Assembly: GCA_019636175.1 (NCBI GenBank)
Contig: JAHBYC010000020.1
Span: forward strand, 1 to 50,061
Origin: Caulobacter sp.
Lineage (GTDB): Bacteria; Pseudomonadota; Alphaproteobacteria; Caulobacterales; Caulobacteraceae
Direction of reading: 5' to 3'
Length of the DNA stretch: 50,061 nt
This document shows, piece by piece, positions 6,818-15,055 of this stretch; the stretch's first letter is position 1; each line of letters begins with the position of its first letter. The notes under the pieces were generated by a model. It saw only the letters and a program-made list of their open reading frames with translations, did no database searches and had not been told where the DNA came from. The position numbers and the translations under genes were made by a program.

Positions 6818-9681
6818 CTGGGCTTCCGCAGGGTCGGGCTGTCCAGATCCAGTTCGTCGATCGGGATCACCTCGGCGTCCGGCAGGGCCGCCTTCAGGCT
6901 GTCGCCGAACAGCTTTCCATCGCCGACGACGATGACGCTGGTCTCGCCGGGCTTCAGAACCTGGGCGGCGAAGTCGCGAACCTGCTCGGGCGTCACCGCA
7001 TCGACCCGGGTGGTGAAGACCTTGATCTCCGACAGGTCGATGCCATAGGCGGCCAGAGAGCCGAGCACGCCGGCGAGGCCATCGGTGGTGGCCAGATCGC
7101 GTCCGAATCCGCCGATCAGCACCGACTTGCGGGCCGCCAGTTCCTCCGGCGTCGGCAGGCTCTGGCCCATCTTGCCCATCTCCTCGCGCAGCAGCACGAC
7201 GGCCTCGCCAGCGGTCTGGTTCTTGGTCTGGGTGGAGGCCGAGAAGCCGCCGGTGCCCTGACGCACGGACAGGTTGGAACCGGCGCCATAGGCCAGGCCG
7301 CGCTTGACGCGGATCTCCTGGTTCAGCCTCGCCGAATAGCCGCCGCCCAGCACGCTGTTGGCGACGAGGCCCGCGTAGTAGCGCGGATCATCGCGGGTGA
7401 TGGCCCGCTTGGCGACGATGACGCTGGCCTGACCGGCGTCGGGCATGTCGACGATGATCACCCTGGGCTTTGAGGTCGCCGCGACCTCGGGCAGGGCCGG
7501 CAAGGCGCCGGCCGGGGCCCGCCAGGCTCCAAAGGCCTTCTCCGCCAGGGCGAAGCCCTGTTCGGGGGTGATGTCGCCGGCGATCACCAGCACGGCATTG
7601 TCGGGCCGGAACCAGCGACGGTGGAAGTCAGCGAGGTCGTCGCGGTTCAGCGCCTTGAGCGTCGTGGGGGTGGTGACATCACCCAGCGGCGTGCCGGCCC
7701 AGACAGCCGGACCGGAGACATAGCCGGCCACCGAGCGTGGCTGCTTCATCGAGACCTGGATGCCGTCGATGGACTGGTCGCGAACCCGGTCCAGTTCCTC
7801 AGCGGCGTAGGTCGGCCGCAGGGCCACGTCGGCCATCAGGTCCATGGCCGGATCCAGATTGGCCGACAGCACATTGAGCGTCACCGAACTGAACTCCAGG
7901 CCCGAGCTGGCCTCCAGGTCCGCGCCGAGGGCCTCGCTGCGGGCGGCGATCTCCACCGCGCTCTTGCCGCCGGCCCCTTCGGTCATCAGGTCGGCGGCCA
8001 TGCCGGCCAGTCCGGCCTTGCCGTCCGGATCATAGATGGAGCCGGCGCGGACGGTGAGGTCGGCGGTGACCAGCGGCAGATCGCTGGACCGGGCGACGAT
8101 GACCCGCAGGCCGTTGGGCAGGGTCTTTTCGGACGGGGTCGGCAGCACCGGGGCGATCGGCGCCCCCAGCGGCGGCGGCGCCTGGCGCTCGCCCTCCGGC
8201 GCTAGGGAGACCCGGCGGCCGGTGAAGGGCCGGCTGGCGACCTTGACCGGCTTGACCGCCTTGTCCTTCTGGCCCTTTGGCCGCTGGCTTTCGTCGAGAT
8301 AGCGCACGACCACCATGCGGTCCGGCGACAGGTATTTGCGGGCCACCCGCTGCACGTCCTCGGCGGTCACCGCCTCAAGATCGGCGATGCCGGTGTTGGC
8401 CTTGGCCGCGTCGCCCTCCAGCACCAGGGCCGAGCCGAGGACAAAGCCGCGACCGTCGATGGTCTCGCGCTGGCGCACGGCCCCGGCGATCATCTCGCTC
8501 TTGGCCTCGGCCAGTTCCGCGGGCGTCGGCGGCGCCTCGCGCAGCCTGGCGACCTCGGCCAGCAGCGCGGTCTCGCCCTGGTCCAGGGTCTTGCCGCCGG
8601 CCATGATCGCCCCGACGTAGAACAGGCCCGGCTGGGCGTTCAGCTCGGCGCTGGAGAAGGCGGCCTGGGCGATCTGCTGGTCATAGACCAGGCTGTTGTA
8701 GAGGCGCGAGGACTTGCCGCCGGAGAGGATGGCGTCGAGCACGGTCAAAGCGGCGGCGTCCGGATCGGCGGCCTTGGGGCCCTGCCAGGTGATGGCGATG
8801 GCCGGCAGCGGAACATTGGGCGCATAGCCGGTGACGGTGCGGGCGCGGGTGCGCGCCGGTTCCTTGACCGTGACGCGCTTGAGCGGCGTATCCGGCGTCT
8901 GGATCGGCCCGAAATACTTGTCGACCCAGGCGTCGAGGGTCGCCGGGTCGAAGTTGCCGACGATGATCAGGGCGGCGTTGTCCGGCCGGTAATAGTCGGC
9001 GTGGAAGTTCAGCACGTCATCGATGGTCGCCGCGTCGAGATCCTCGATCGAGCCGATGACCGGACGGCGATAGGGATGCTTGCTGTAGCTGGCCGAAGGC
9101 ACCAGCAGCGCCTGGAAACGCCCGTACGGGTTGGCCAGGACCCGCTGGCGCAGTTCCTCCTTCACCACATCCCGTTCGGAGGCGAAATTGTCCTGGTCGA
9201 CGACCAGCGATCCGAGGCGCTGGGACTCGGCCCACAGCAGGCGCTCAAGGTGATGGGCCGGGGCGACCTCGTAATAGGCGGTCATGTCGTCGGCGGTGAA
9301 GGCGTTGTTGAACCCGCCGACGTCCTCGGTCATCCGGTCCAGGCTCTCGGCCGGCATGTCGCGGGTGGCCTTGAACATCAGATGCTCGAACAGATGGGCG
9401 AAGCCGGTGCGGCCCTCTGGATCATCCTTGCCGCCGACGCCGTACCAGACCTGCACGGTGACATTGGGGGTGGTGCGGTCGAGCGAGGAGATGACCCGCA
9501 GGCCGTTGGGCAATACCCGCTCGCGATAGGCGATCGGCGGAGCCGCCGGCTGATCCGGCGCCGGTTGGGTCGCCGCCGGGGTCTCCCGGGCCAGGGCCGG
9601 GGGCGCGAGGGCGAGGCCGGTCGCGCCGGTCAGCATCAGGGACAGCGTCAGGGCGCGAACGAAGGAGGCGGGCTTCAGCAA
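6814..9681 (-). CDS. Periplasmic M16 (pitrilysin) family double-domain peptidase
   Basis: A 955-residue protein with an N-terminal signal (KPASFVRALTLSLMLTGATG, cleavage near ALA-RE at about 32). The first M16 half carries the inverted zinc motif HLFEH (residues 96-100) in FAHLFEHLMFKAT, with the downstream glutamates in EELRQRV. The second half, from about residue 510, repeats the fold (LPNGLRVIVARSSDLPLV) but has GMAADLMTEGAGG where the zinc motif should be, so it is the non-catalytic clam-shell half. The R/Y pair characteristic of M16B is present as YSARLNQEIRVKRGLAYGA. It likely degrades peptides in the periplasm. The start is TTG with GGAG six bases before it; the next ATG would destroy the signal. 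It is translationally coupled to thiD. Confidence 0.92.
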   Translation of the reverse strand: MLKPASFVRALTLSLMLTGATGLALAPPALARETPAATQPAPDQPAAPPIAYRERVLPNGLRVISSLDRTTPNVTVQVWYGVGGKDDPEGRTGFAHLFEHLMFKATRDMPAESLDRMTEDVGGFNNAFTADDMTAYYEVAPAHHLERLLWAESQRLGSLVVDQDNFASERDVVKEELRQRVLANPYGRFQALLVPSASYSKHPYRRPVIGSIEDLDAATIDDVLNFHADYYRPDNAALIIVGNFDPATLDAWVDKYFGPIQTPDTPLKRVTVKEPARTRARTVTGYAPNVPLPAIAITWQGPKAADPDAAALTVLDAILSGGKSSRLYNSLVYDQQIAQAAFSSAELNAQPGLFYVGAIMAGGKTLDQGETALLAEVARLREAPPTPAELAEAKSEMIAGAVRQRETIDGRGFVLGSALVLEGDAAKANTGIADLEAVTAEDVQRVARKYLSPDRMVVVRYLDESQRPKGQKDKAVKPVKVASRPFTGRRVSLAPEGERQAPPPLGAPIAPVLPTPSEKTLPNGLRVIVARSSDLPLVTADLTVRAGSIYDPDGKAGLAGMAADLMTEGAGGKSAVEIAARSEALGADLEASSGLEFSSVTLNVLSANLDPAMDLMADVALRPTYAAEELDRVRDQSIDGIQVSMKQPRSVAGYVSGPAVWAGTPLGDVTTPTTLKALNRDDLADFHRRWFRPDNAVLVIAGDITPEQGFALAEKAFGAWRAPAGALPALPEVAATSKPRVIIVDMPDAGQASVIVAKRAITRDDPRYYAGLVANSVLGGGYSARLNQEIRVKRGLAYGAGSNLSVRQGTGGFSASTQTKNQTAGEAVVLLREEMGKMGQSLPTPEELAARKSVLIGGFGRDLATTDGLAGVLGSLAAYGIDLSEIKVFTTRVDAVTPEQVRDFAAQVLKPGETSVIVVGDGKLFGDSLKAALPDAEVIPIDELDLDSPTLRKPR

Positions 9682-9781
9682 GGGACACTCCGGGACTGGG
9701 GACGCAGGGACCGTATCACCGCCCCGGGCCTTTGAAAGGTTACCGAGTTGTCATGCTTTGACCGCCCCGGGCCGCTGACAC

Positions 9782-9812
9782 GAAAAAGGGCGGCGCCGTC
9801 AGGCGCCGCCCT
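9782..9812 (-). terminator. Rho-independent terminator of the first DUF1328 gene
   Basis: AGGGCGGCGCC and GGCGCCGCCCT form a perfect 11-bp stem with a four-base loop. On the minus strand it is followed by TTTTTCG. It lies 30 bases past the stop of the DUF1328 gene and separates the stress block from the M16 peptidase gene. Confidence 0.9.
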
Positions 9813-9841
9813 GATGTCTTGGGTTCGTCCCGACCGCTGGG

Positions 9842-10012
9842 TCAGGGCGCCCGGCCCCGGACCAGATTCATGACCAGAGAGACCACGAACAGGACCAGGA
9901 AAATGAAGAACAGAATCTTGGCGATTCCGACGAAGGTTCCGGCGAGACCGCCGAAACCAAGAACTGCCGCGACCAGCGCCACGACAAGGAAAATAAGCGC
10001 CCACCTGAGCAT
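9842..10012 (-). CDS. DUF1328 small membrane protein (first copy)
   Basis: A 56-residue protein, [20 protein letters not shown] at the N-terminus, ending in MNLVRGRAP. It has two hydrophobic helices separated by [12 protein letters not shown], the hallmark of the DUF1328 (YtjA) family of small inner-membrane proteins. Start 10012 is supported by GGAAG/GGGAGA just upstream and by alignment to the second copy at 32182. A consensus EcfG promoter (10068-10094) precedes it and a terminator follows, so it is a monocistronic stress gene. The function of the family is unknown to me; association with envelope stress is inferred from the promoter. Confidence 0.9.
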   Translation of the reverse strand: MLRWALIFLVVALVAAVLGFGGLAGTFVGIAKILFFIFLVLFVVSLVMNLVRGRAP

Positions 10013-10067
10013 CTTCCACGTCTCCCATTTTTTCTGAGGAACGCGGCAGCGCCGCGTCGTCGAACTG

Positions 10068-10094
10068 GAAACGCCGAGTCCGGAACGCGGTTCC
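10068..10094 (-). promoter_or_regulatory. EcfG (general stress sigma) promoter
   Basis: On the minus strand: GGAAC (10094-10090), 16-base spacer, CGTTTC (10073-10068). This matches the alphaproteobacterial EcfG/SigT consensus GGAAC-N16/17-CGTT. It is about 55 bases upstream of the DUF1328 start. The -35 element lies inside a short palindrome, CGGAACGCGGTTCCG. Confidence 0.75.
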
Positions 10095-10116
10095 GTCAGG
10101 TGGGAACTTTAGTCCT

Positions 10117-10740
10117 CTATTTGGGGGCCGGATAGGCGTAGCCGCCGTTGCCGGCCTTCGCCGCCGCCAGCTGCAGGGCCGCGAAATCCCAGTTGGCCAG
10201 GCCGTCGAACCAGGCCTCGAGGAAGCCTTTCCGGTTGTTCTGGTGGTCCAGATAGTAGGCGTGCTCCCAGACGTCGCAGACCAGGATCGGAGCGCCGTCC
10301 CCGTTGGCGATCGGGGTGTCGGCGTCATGGGACGACACCACCTTCAGGCCGCCGTCCTTCCACACCAGCCACGCCCAGCCCGAACCGAACTGGCCCACGC
10401 CGGTTTCGACGAACTTGGTCTTCAGACCGTCCAGATCGCCGAAGGCGGACTCGATGGCGGCGGCCAGATCACCGGTCGGCTTGGCCGGGGAGGGCGCCAT
10501 GCAGTGCCAGAAGAAGGCGTGGTTCCAGGCCTGGGCGGCGTTGTTGAACAGCTTGCCGGGCTGGGCGGCGGTGATCACGTCCTCAAGGCTGGCGGGCGTT
10601 TCGCCCTTGTCCTTGAGCATGCCGTTGAGGGTGTCGACATAGGCCTTGTGGTGCTTGCCATGGTGGAACGACAGGGTGCGGGCGGAGACGACCGGCTCCA
10701 GGGCGTCCTGGGCGTAGGGCAGGTCAGGCAGAACAAACAT
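10117..10740 (-). CDS. sodB: Superoxide dismutase, Fe type
   Basis: A 207-residue cytoplasmic enzyme that dismutates superoxide to H2O2 and O2. It has the N-terminal LPDLPYAQDALEPVVSARTL, the first metal-ligand histidine in FHHGKHHKAYV, the second in AAQAWNHAFFW, and the Asp/His ligand pair in DVWEHAYYLDHQN. GQFGSGWAWLV and FFWHCMAP favour the Fe over the Mn group, although specificity cannot be fixed by eye. ATG start with AGGAG nearby. It lies 73 bases after the YqjE-like gene on the same strand, in a stress-related block, but I see no EcfG box directly upstream. It could be co-transcribed from the EcfG promoter at 11626. Confidence 0.95.
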   Translation of the reverse strand: MFVLPDLPYAQDALEPVVSARTLSFHHGKHHKAYVDTLNGMLKDKGETPASLEDVITAAQPGKLFNNAAQAWNHAFFWHCMAPSPAKPTGDLAAAIESAFGDLDGLKTKFVETGVGQFGSGWAWLVWKDGGLKVVSSHDADTPIANGDGAPILVCDVWEHAYYLDHQNNRKGFLEAWFDGLANWDFAALQLAAAKAGNGGYAYPAPK

Positions 10741-10813
10741 GGCAAAGCTCCTCTTGCCGCCGGCGGGGAGGCGCGGCGGGGTTAGACAACACAGAATGTG
10801 ATAGCGGCAGGCG

Positions 10814-11224
10814 TCAGGTCTTGCCGCGTCCGTCCATGAAACCGCGGACGACCGCGCTGATCAGGGCGGGATTGCGCAGGGCGTAGACCCCCACGGCAAT
10901 GGCGGCGCCGGCCGAAAGCATCGGGCGATCCTTGACCACGCCAAGGATCATGCCGGCGAGATCCGCGCCCGCGGCGCCGGTTCCCTGCGATTCGGCGGCC
11001 TTTGATTTTCTGCGATCAGCCTCCAGCCTGGCGGCGGCGACCAATGCAATGACAATCGCCAGAACCGCTGCGGCCCCGGCGACGACAGCGCTGGCCCCGG
11101 CCTCTCCAAGGGAGGGCTTGACCAACGCGTAGAGCGTAAAGAAGGCGGCGACGATCGAAATGACCACCGCCGCGACGATCGCCGCAGCGGTGGCCAGAGC
11201 CGCTAGCGTGCGTTCAATGATCAA
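10814..11224 (-). CDS. YqjE/holin-fold-like membrane protein
   Basis: A 136-residue protein with two adjacent N-terminal transmembrane helices (about residues 10-35 and 42-62), a basic linker RLEADRRKSKAAE and a C-terminal glycine/alanine stretch (AGMILGVVKDRPMLSAGAAI). It starts with TTG overlapping the TGA of the DUF883 gene (TTGA, 11221-11224), so it is translationally coupled. DUF883 followed by a two-helix phage-holin-fold protein is the yqjD-yqjE arrangement of enterobacteria, and I infer YqjE-like (DUF1469/Phage_holin_3_6) identity from order plus topology rather than from motifs. It probably sits in the inner membrane and is induced with its partner from the EcfG promoter. Confidence 0.75.
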   Translation of the reverse strand: MIIERTLAALATAAAIVAAVVISIVAAFFTLYALVKPSLGEAGASAVVAGAAAVLAIVIALVAAARLEADRRKSKAAESQGTGAAGADLAGMILGVVKDRPMLSAGAAIAVGVYALRNPALISAVVRGFMDGRGKT

Positions 11225-11565
11225 CGCCGGTCGCCGCGTCCGGCGAGCAGCAGCCCGAGAAGCAGTCCGACTCCGACGCCGGCCAGGGTGGCGGTGATCG
11301 GCCGTTCCTTGACCCGTTCGGAAACATAGCGCTGGGCGACATCCAGTTGATGGCTGGCGCTGTCGGCATAGGTGCGGCTCTGGGCGCGGAAGGTTTCGAG
11401 ACCTTCGCGGATGGCGGCCTCGGCGCGGTTGGCCGCCTCGCTGACGCTGGCCTTGGCGGCGTCGGCGGCCTCGACAAAGCTCTTCTCCGCATGATTCGCG
11501 GCGCTCTTCAGCGCGGCCTTGGTCTTGGCGGCTTCGGTTTCTGCGCTGGTGGGCACGTTGGGCAT
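11221..11565 (-). CDS. DUF883 (ElaB/YqjD-like) membrane-anchored protein
   Basis: A 114-residue protein. An amphipathic alanine-rich helix (AETEAAKTKAALKSAANHAE) runs for about 80 residues. It is followed by VKERPITATLAGVGVGLLLG, a single C-terminal transmembrane anchor, and a basic end, RGDRR. This is the DUF883 family layout; enterobacterial members tether ribosomes or dimerise at the inner membrane in stationary phase. The start at 11565 is supported by GGAG seven bases upstream; the ORF opens five codons earlier. It is first in a two-gene unit with the YqjE-like gene, behind a textbook EcfG promoter. Confidence 0.88.
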   Translation of the reverse strand: MPNVPTSAETEAAKTKAALKSAANHAEKSFVEAADAAKASVSEAANRAEAAIREGLETFRAQSRTYADSASHQLDVAQRYVSERVKERPITATLAGVGVGLLLGLLLAGRGDRR

Positions 11566-11625
11566 CAAGTCACTCCGCATCGGGTTAGCGCCCCCATCAA
11601 TTGGGCGTCATGAGCAATAGCGCTG

Positions 11626-11652
11626 TCAACGCGGGAGCCGCGTCTGGGTTCC
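11626..11652 (-). promoter_or_regulatory. EcfG (general stress sigma) promoter
   Basis: On the minus strand: GGAAC (11652-11648), 16-base spacer, CGTTGA (11631-11626), an exact EcfG consensus about 60 bases upstream of the DUF883 start. It drives DUF883 and the coupled YqjE-like gene, possibly through to sodB. Confidence 0.8.
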
Positions 11653-11719
11653 AATGTAGGGCGCCGGAGCGCCGCGCGCCACTGCTCGCCTCCCGCTGAA
11701 ACACGGTCTATGCTGCCAT

Positions 11720-13624
11720 ATGAGTCGAAATCTCGCATCTACAGTCGAGATGACGGAAGAGGACCGTCTTTCGGTTCTTCGGGGTCTTGGCGCGCTGGAC
11801 AGTGAGAGCGATCCCAGGTTTGACCGGATCGTCAGGCTGGCCGCCGCCCTGTTCCGCGCGCCGCGCGCCAGCGTCCTGCTCGTCGATTCCGACCGGCTTT
11901 GGCACAAGGCCAGTATCGGCGTGCCCCGCAGCGAGTATCCCAGGGCCGGCACGCTCGCCGACGTCATGATGGCCCGCAATGAGGTGTTGATCAGCGGCGA
12001 TATCCGGGCGGACGGACGATTCGACGAGGTACGCCAGGGCCTGACCCAGGTCGATGTCCGCTTCTATGCGGCCGCGCCCTTGACCACGGCGGATGGCGCG
12101 GTCGTCGGCCTGCTTGCTGTCGGCGACCCGGAGCCGCACCCGACCGGGGACGATACCCAGCTGGAGGCCCTGAAGGACCTCGCGGCGGTGACGATGGATC
12201 TGTTGCTGGGCGACGCCCGGCGTCTCGCGGCGGAACGCGGACTGGGTGTCGACATGCGCCGGCGGCGACTTGCGGTGGAAGCGGCCCAGCTTGGCGAACT
12301 GGAATGGGATATCGCGACCGATCGCCTGATCGTCGATGACAACATGCGGTCCATGACGGGCCTGAGTTGGGACGAGGAAGCCGGGCAGGGTGGTGCGGCG
12401 TCCTACGCCTTTGTCCATCCGGACGACCGCGAGGCGCTCCAGTCGCAGGTTGCGGTCGCCCTGCAGGAAACGGGGGTCTATCGCGCCGAGTATCGCATCG
12501 TGCGGCCGGACAATGGCCAGACCCGCTGGATGATGGGCGCCGGGGCGATGTTGCGCGACGACCAGGGCGCTCCGAGCAAGGTCGTCGGCGTTGTGCAGGA
12601 CATCACCGAACGCAAGTGGGGCGAGGAGCAGCGCGAACTGCTGTTGGCCGAGCTTGACCATCGGGTGAAGAATATTCTGGCTACCGTCCAGTCTCTGGCT
12701 GCCCAGACCGCCCGGCGCTCCGAATCGGTCCCCGACTACGTCGAACGCTTTACCGGGCGGCTGCGGGCCATGGCCAAGGCTCACGAATTTCTGGGCGTCA
12801 GTCGTCGGGGCGGCGCCAGCCTTCAGGCGACGGTGGAGTCGGAACTGGAGGGTCTCGCCAACAGGCAGGCAATGTGGGCGGGCCCGGAGCTGTTCCTGAC
12901 GCCCAGGGCGGCGAACGCCCTCTCTCTGGCGCTGCATGAGTTGACGACCAACGCGGTCAAGTACGGCGCCCTGTCGACCGAGGGCGGGCGGGTCCTCATT
13001 GACTGGCGGCGGCGACCCGGCGGCGGCTTCCTGATCGACTGGATCGAGACCGGTGGGCCGCCGGTCCAGCCGCCCGACCGCACGGGCTTTGGAACCGCAC
13101 TTCTGGAACGGGTGACGGGCCGGGAACTGGGCGGCAATTGCAAGATTACCTATGGTCGAGAGGGGGTGCGGGTTCTGATCACGGCCGGGCCCAATGCGCT
13201 GGACGCGCCCGAGAGTCCCTCGAAAGGTCAGCCCGGGGCGGAGGTTCGCATCGACAATGGTCCCGGTCCGGCGGGCGTCGATGGGCTCAATCTCCTGATC
13301 GTCGAGGACGCCACGCTCCTGGCCCTCGAACTGGAGGCCGGGCTGACGGAGGCCGGCGCACGGGTCGTTGGTGCGGCGGCGGATGTGGAGGAAGCCCTTG
13401 TCCTCGCCGAAGGCGACCTCGACGCCGCGGTTCTGGACGTCAATCTCGGCGGCCAGATGATCGGGCCGGTCGCCGAGCGCCTTCAGGCGCGAGGAATCCC
13501 GTTTGTCTTCGCCACCGGCTATGGGGAGCAGCGCATGCCCGCCCTGTTCAATGCCCCGGTCGTGCGCAAGCCTTACGATATCCAGCAGATCGTCCGCGCC
13601 GTCGCCGGCGCCGTGGGGCGCTAG
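11720..13624 (+). CDS. GAF-PAS-HWE histidine kinase with C-terminal receiver
   Basis: A 634-residue soluble sensor kinase. Residues about 20-165 are a GAF domain (LAAALFRAPRASVLLVDSDR, APLTTADGAVVGLLAVGD). Residues about 185-300 are a PAS/PAC domain (LGELEWDIATDRLIVDDNM, WMMGAGAMLRDDQGAPSK). The HWE-family kinase core follows, with phospho-acceptor His314 in ELDHRVKNILATVQSLAAQT. N box ALHELTTNAVKYGALS and W441-x-E443 in DWIETGGPP are the HWE signature. A receiver at about 525-634 has Asp573 in AVLDVNLGG. It has no membrane segment, so it should sense a cytoplasmic or redox/light-type signal. HWE kinases often feed the general stress response, and the gene is divergent from EcfG-controlled DUF883. 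That link is inferred. No PhyR or NepR gene is in the window. Confidence 0.92.
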   Translation: MSRNLASTVEMTEEDRLSVLRGLGALDSESDPRFDRIVRLAAALFRAPRASVLLVDSDRLWHKASIGVPRSEYPRAGTLADVMMARNEVLISGDIRADGRFDEVRQGLTQVDVRFYAAAPLTTADGAVVGLLAVGDPEPHPTGDDTQLEALKDLAAVTMDLLLGDARRLAAERGLGVDMRRRRLAVEAAQLGELEWDIATDRLIVDDNMRSMTGLSWDEEAGQGGAASYAFVHPDDREALQSQVAVALQETGVYRAEYRIVRPDNGQTRWMMGAGAMLRDDQGAPSKVVGVVQDITERKWGEEQRELLLAELDHRVKNILATVQSLAAQTARRSESVPDYVERFTGRLRAMAKAHEFLGVSRRGGASLQATVESELEGLANRQAMWAGPELFLTPRAANALSLALHELTTNAVKYGALSTEGGRVLIDWRRRPGGGFLIDWIETGGPPVQPPDRTGFGTALLERVTGRELGGNCKITYGREGVRVLITAGPNALDAPESPSKGQPGAEVRIDNGPGPAGVDGLNLLIVEDATLLALELEAGLTEAGARVVGAAADVEEALVLAEGDLDAAVLDVNLGGQMIGPVAERLQARGIPFVFATGYGEQRMPALFNAPVVRKPYDIQQIVRAVAGAVGR

Positions 13625-13745
13625 ATCAGGGCTCGATTTGACGGCGTCGGATCGCTTCGCTCCAGGAACCGCCCGTTTTGATCCATTTGCCGGCTTCCAC
13701 TGACCGGAATGCGCGCTGGCCCCGCCGATTACGCCTGGCTGTCCT

Positions 13746-14975
13746 CTATATCACCCCCCGCGCCCTGAGATCGGCGAGTGTTTCCGGCGTGGCCCCGGCG
13801 CGTTCGGTGAGGACCGCGTCGGTATGTTCGCCCAGGGCCGGGCCGGGCCAGCGGACGGCGCCGGGGGTCTGGCTCATGCGGGGGAAGGCGTTCTGCATCT
13901 TCACCTGGCCGAACACCGGATGGTCGGTCTCGACAATGGCCTCGCGGGCGGCGAACTGCGGGTCGGCCAGCATGTCGGGGGCGCGGTAGACCCGCCCCGC
14001 GGCGACGCCGCTGGTTTCCATCAGGGCCAGCAGGGCCTCCGCGGTCAGGGTCGAGGTCCAGGCGCTGATCAGGGCGTCCAGTTCGGTCTGGTTCTCGCCG
14101 CGGGCGGCGTGGCCGGCGTAGCGCGGATCGCTGGCCAGCTCCGGCCGGCCCATCGCCTGGCAAAGCCGGGCGAACAGGGTGTCCTGATTGGCCCCGATGA
14201 CCACCAGGGCGCCGTCGGCGGTGGGATAGGCGTTGGATGGCGCGATGCCGGGCAGAACGGCGCCGGACCGCTCGCGGATATAGCCGGTCAGCCCGTATTC
14301 GGTGACCAGGTTTTCCATCACCGACAGCACGCTCTCATAGATGGCGGCGTCGACCACCTGGCCCCGGCCGGTGGCGTGGCGCGCATGGATGGCCATCATC
14401 ACCCCCAGGGCCGCGTTCAGCCCGGCCAGGCTGTCGCCGATGGAAATGCCGGCCCGGGCCGGCGGACGATCCGGCTCGCCGGTGACGTAGCGCAGACCGC
14501 CCATGGCCTCGCCGATGAGGGCGTAGCCAGCTCTCTGGGCGTAGGGGCCGGTCTGGCCGAAGCCCGAGACGCGGGCCATCACCAGGCCCGGGTTCTCCGC
14601 GCTCAGGCTGTCATAGCCCAGGCCCCATTTCTCCAGGGCGCCGGGCCGGAAGTTCTCGACCAGCACATCGGCGCCGGCGATCAGCCGCCGGGCGATGGCC
14701 TGACCCTCCGGTTCCCGCAGATTGAGGGTCACTGACTGCTTGTTGCGCCCGATGACCGGCCACCAGGGGGAATGGCCTTGGGGCAGGCTGCGGCCCCACT
14801 GCCGCATGGGGTCGCCCTTGCCCGGATCTTCCAGCTTGATCACGGTCGCGCCGAAGTCGCCGAGAATCTGGCCGCAGAACGGCCCGGCGATCAGGGTCCC
14901 CATCTCGATGACCGTGAGGCCGGCCAGAGGGCCCGCGGCCTTCGGCGAATTGGTTTGTCCGGCGTCGGAACGCAT
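13746..14975 (-). CDS. CaiB/BaiF class III CoA-transferase
   Basis: A 409-residue cytoplasmic enzyme. Family marks: LAGLTVIEMGTLIAGPFCGQ, LGDFGATVIKLEDPGKGDP, NLREPEGQAIARRLIAGADV, ENFRPGALEKWGLGYD, and catalytic Asp181 in ISIGDSLAGLNAALG. These enzymes move CoA between acyl groups, often in breakdown of carnitine, aromatic or dicarboxylic acids. The substrate is not readable here and no acyl-CoA dehydrogenase adjoins it. ATG 14975 is chosen because GAGGG precedes it and the earlier in-frame Met would add an arginine-rich leader overlapping the DUF4142 promoter. The gene stands alone on the minus strand, convergent with the HWE kinase and divergent from the DUF4142 gene. Confidence 0.92.
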   Translation of the reverse strand: MRSDAGQTNSPKAAGPLAGLTVIEMGTLIAGPFCGQILGDFGATVIKLEDPGKGDPMRQWGRSLPQGHSPWWPVIGRNKQSVTLNLREPEGQAIARRLIAGADVLVENFRPGALEKWGLGYDSLSAENPGLVMARVSGFGQTGPYAQRAGYALIGEAMGGLRYVTGEPDRPPARAGISIGDSLAGLNAALGVMMAIHARHATGRGQVVDAAIYESVLSVMENLVTEYGLTGYIRERSGAVLPGIAPSNAYPTADGALVVIGANQDTLFARLCQAMGRPELASDPRYAGHAARGENQTELDALISAWTSTLTAEALLALMETSGVAAGRVYRAPDMLADPQFAAREAIVETDHPVFGQVKMQNAFPRMSQTPGAVRWPGPALGEHTDAVLTERAGATPETLADLRARGVI

Positions 14976-14994
14976 CACGCCCTCGTCAGGTTTA
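14967..14994 (+). promoter_or_regulatory. EcfG-like promoter of the DUF4142 gene
   Basis: GGAAC (14967-14971), 17-base spacer, GGTTTA (14989-14994). The -35 is exact; the -10 differs by one base from CGTT. It overlaps the start of the divergent CoA-transferase gene and would give a leader of about 55 bases for the DUF4142 lipoprotein gene. Confidence 0.5.
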
Positions 14995-15006
14995 CTAGAG
15001 AGTCCA

Positions 15007-15031
15007 CGCCGCCGATCCCGCATCGGCGGCG
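15007..15031 (+). promoter_or_regulatory. Perfect 10-bp hairpin in the DUF4142 leader
   Basis: CGCCGCCGAT and ATCGGCGGCG pair without mismatch around CCCGC. The hairpin ends 24 bases before the ATG, just upstream of the GAAGGAG ribosome binding site, and would be at the 5' end of the predicted transcript. There is no T-run, so it is more likely a 5' stabiliser or regulatory stem than a terminator. Confidence 0.5.
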
Positions 15032-15055
15032 GTCTGTTAGTGAAGGAGTTCCCTT

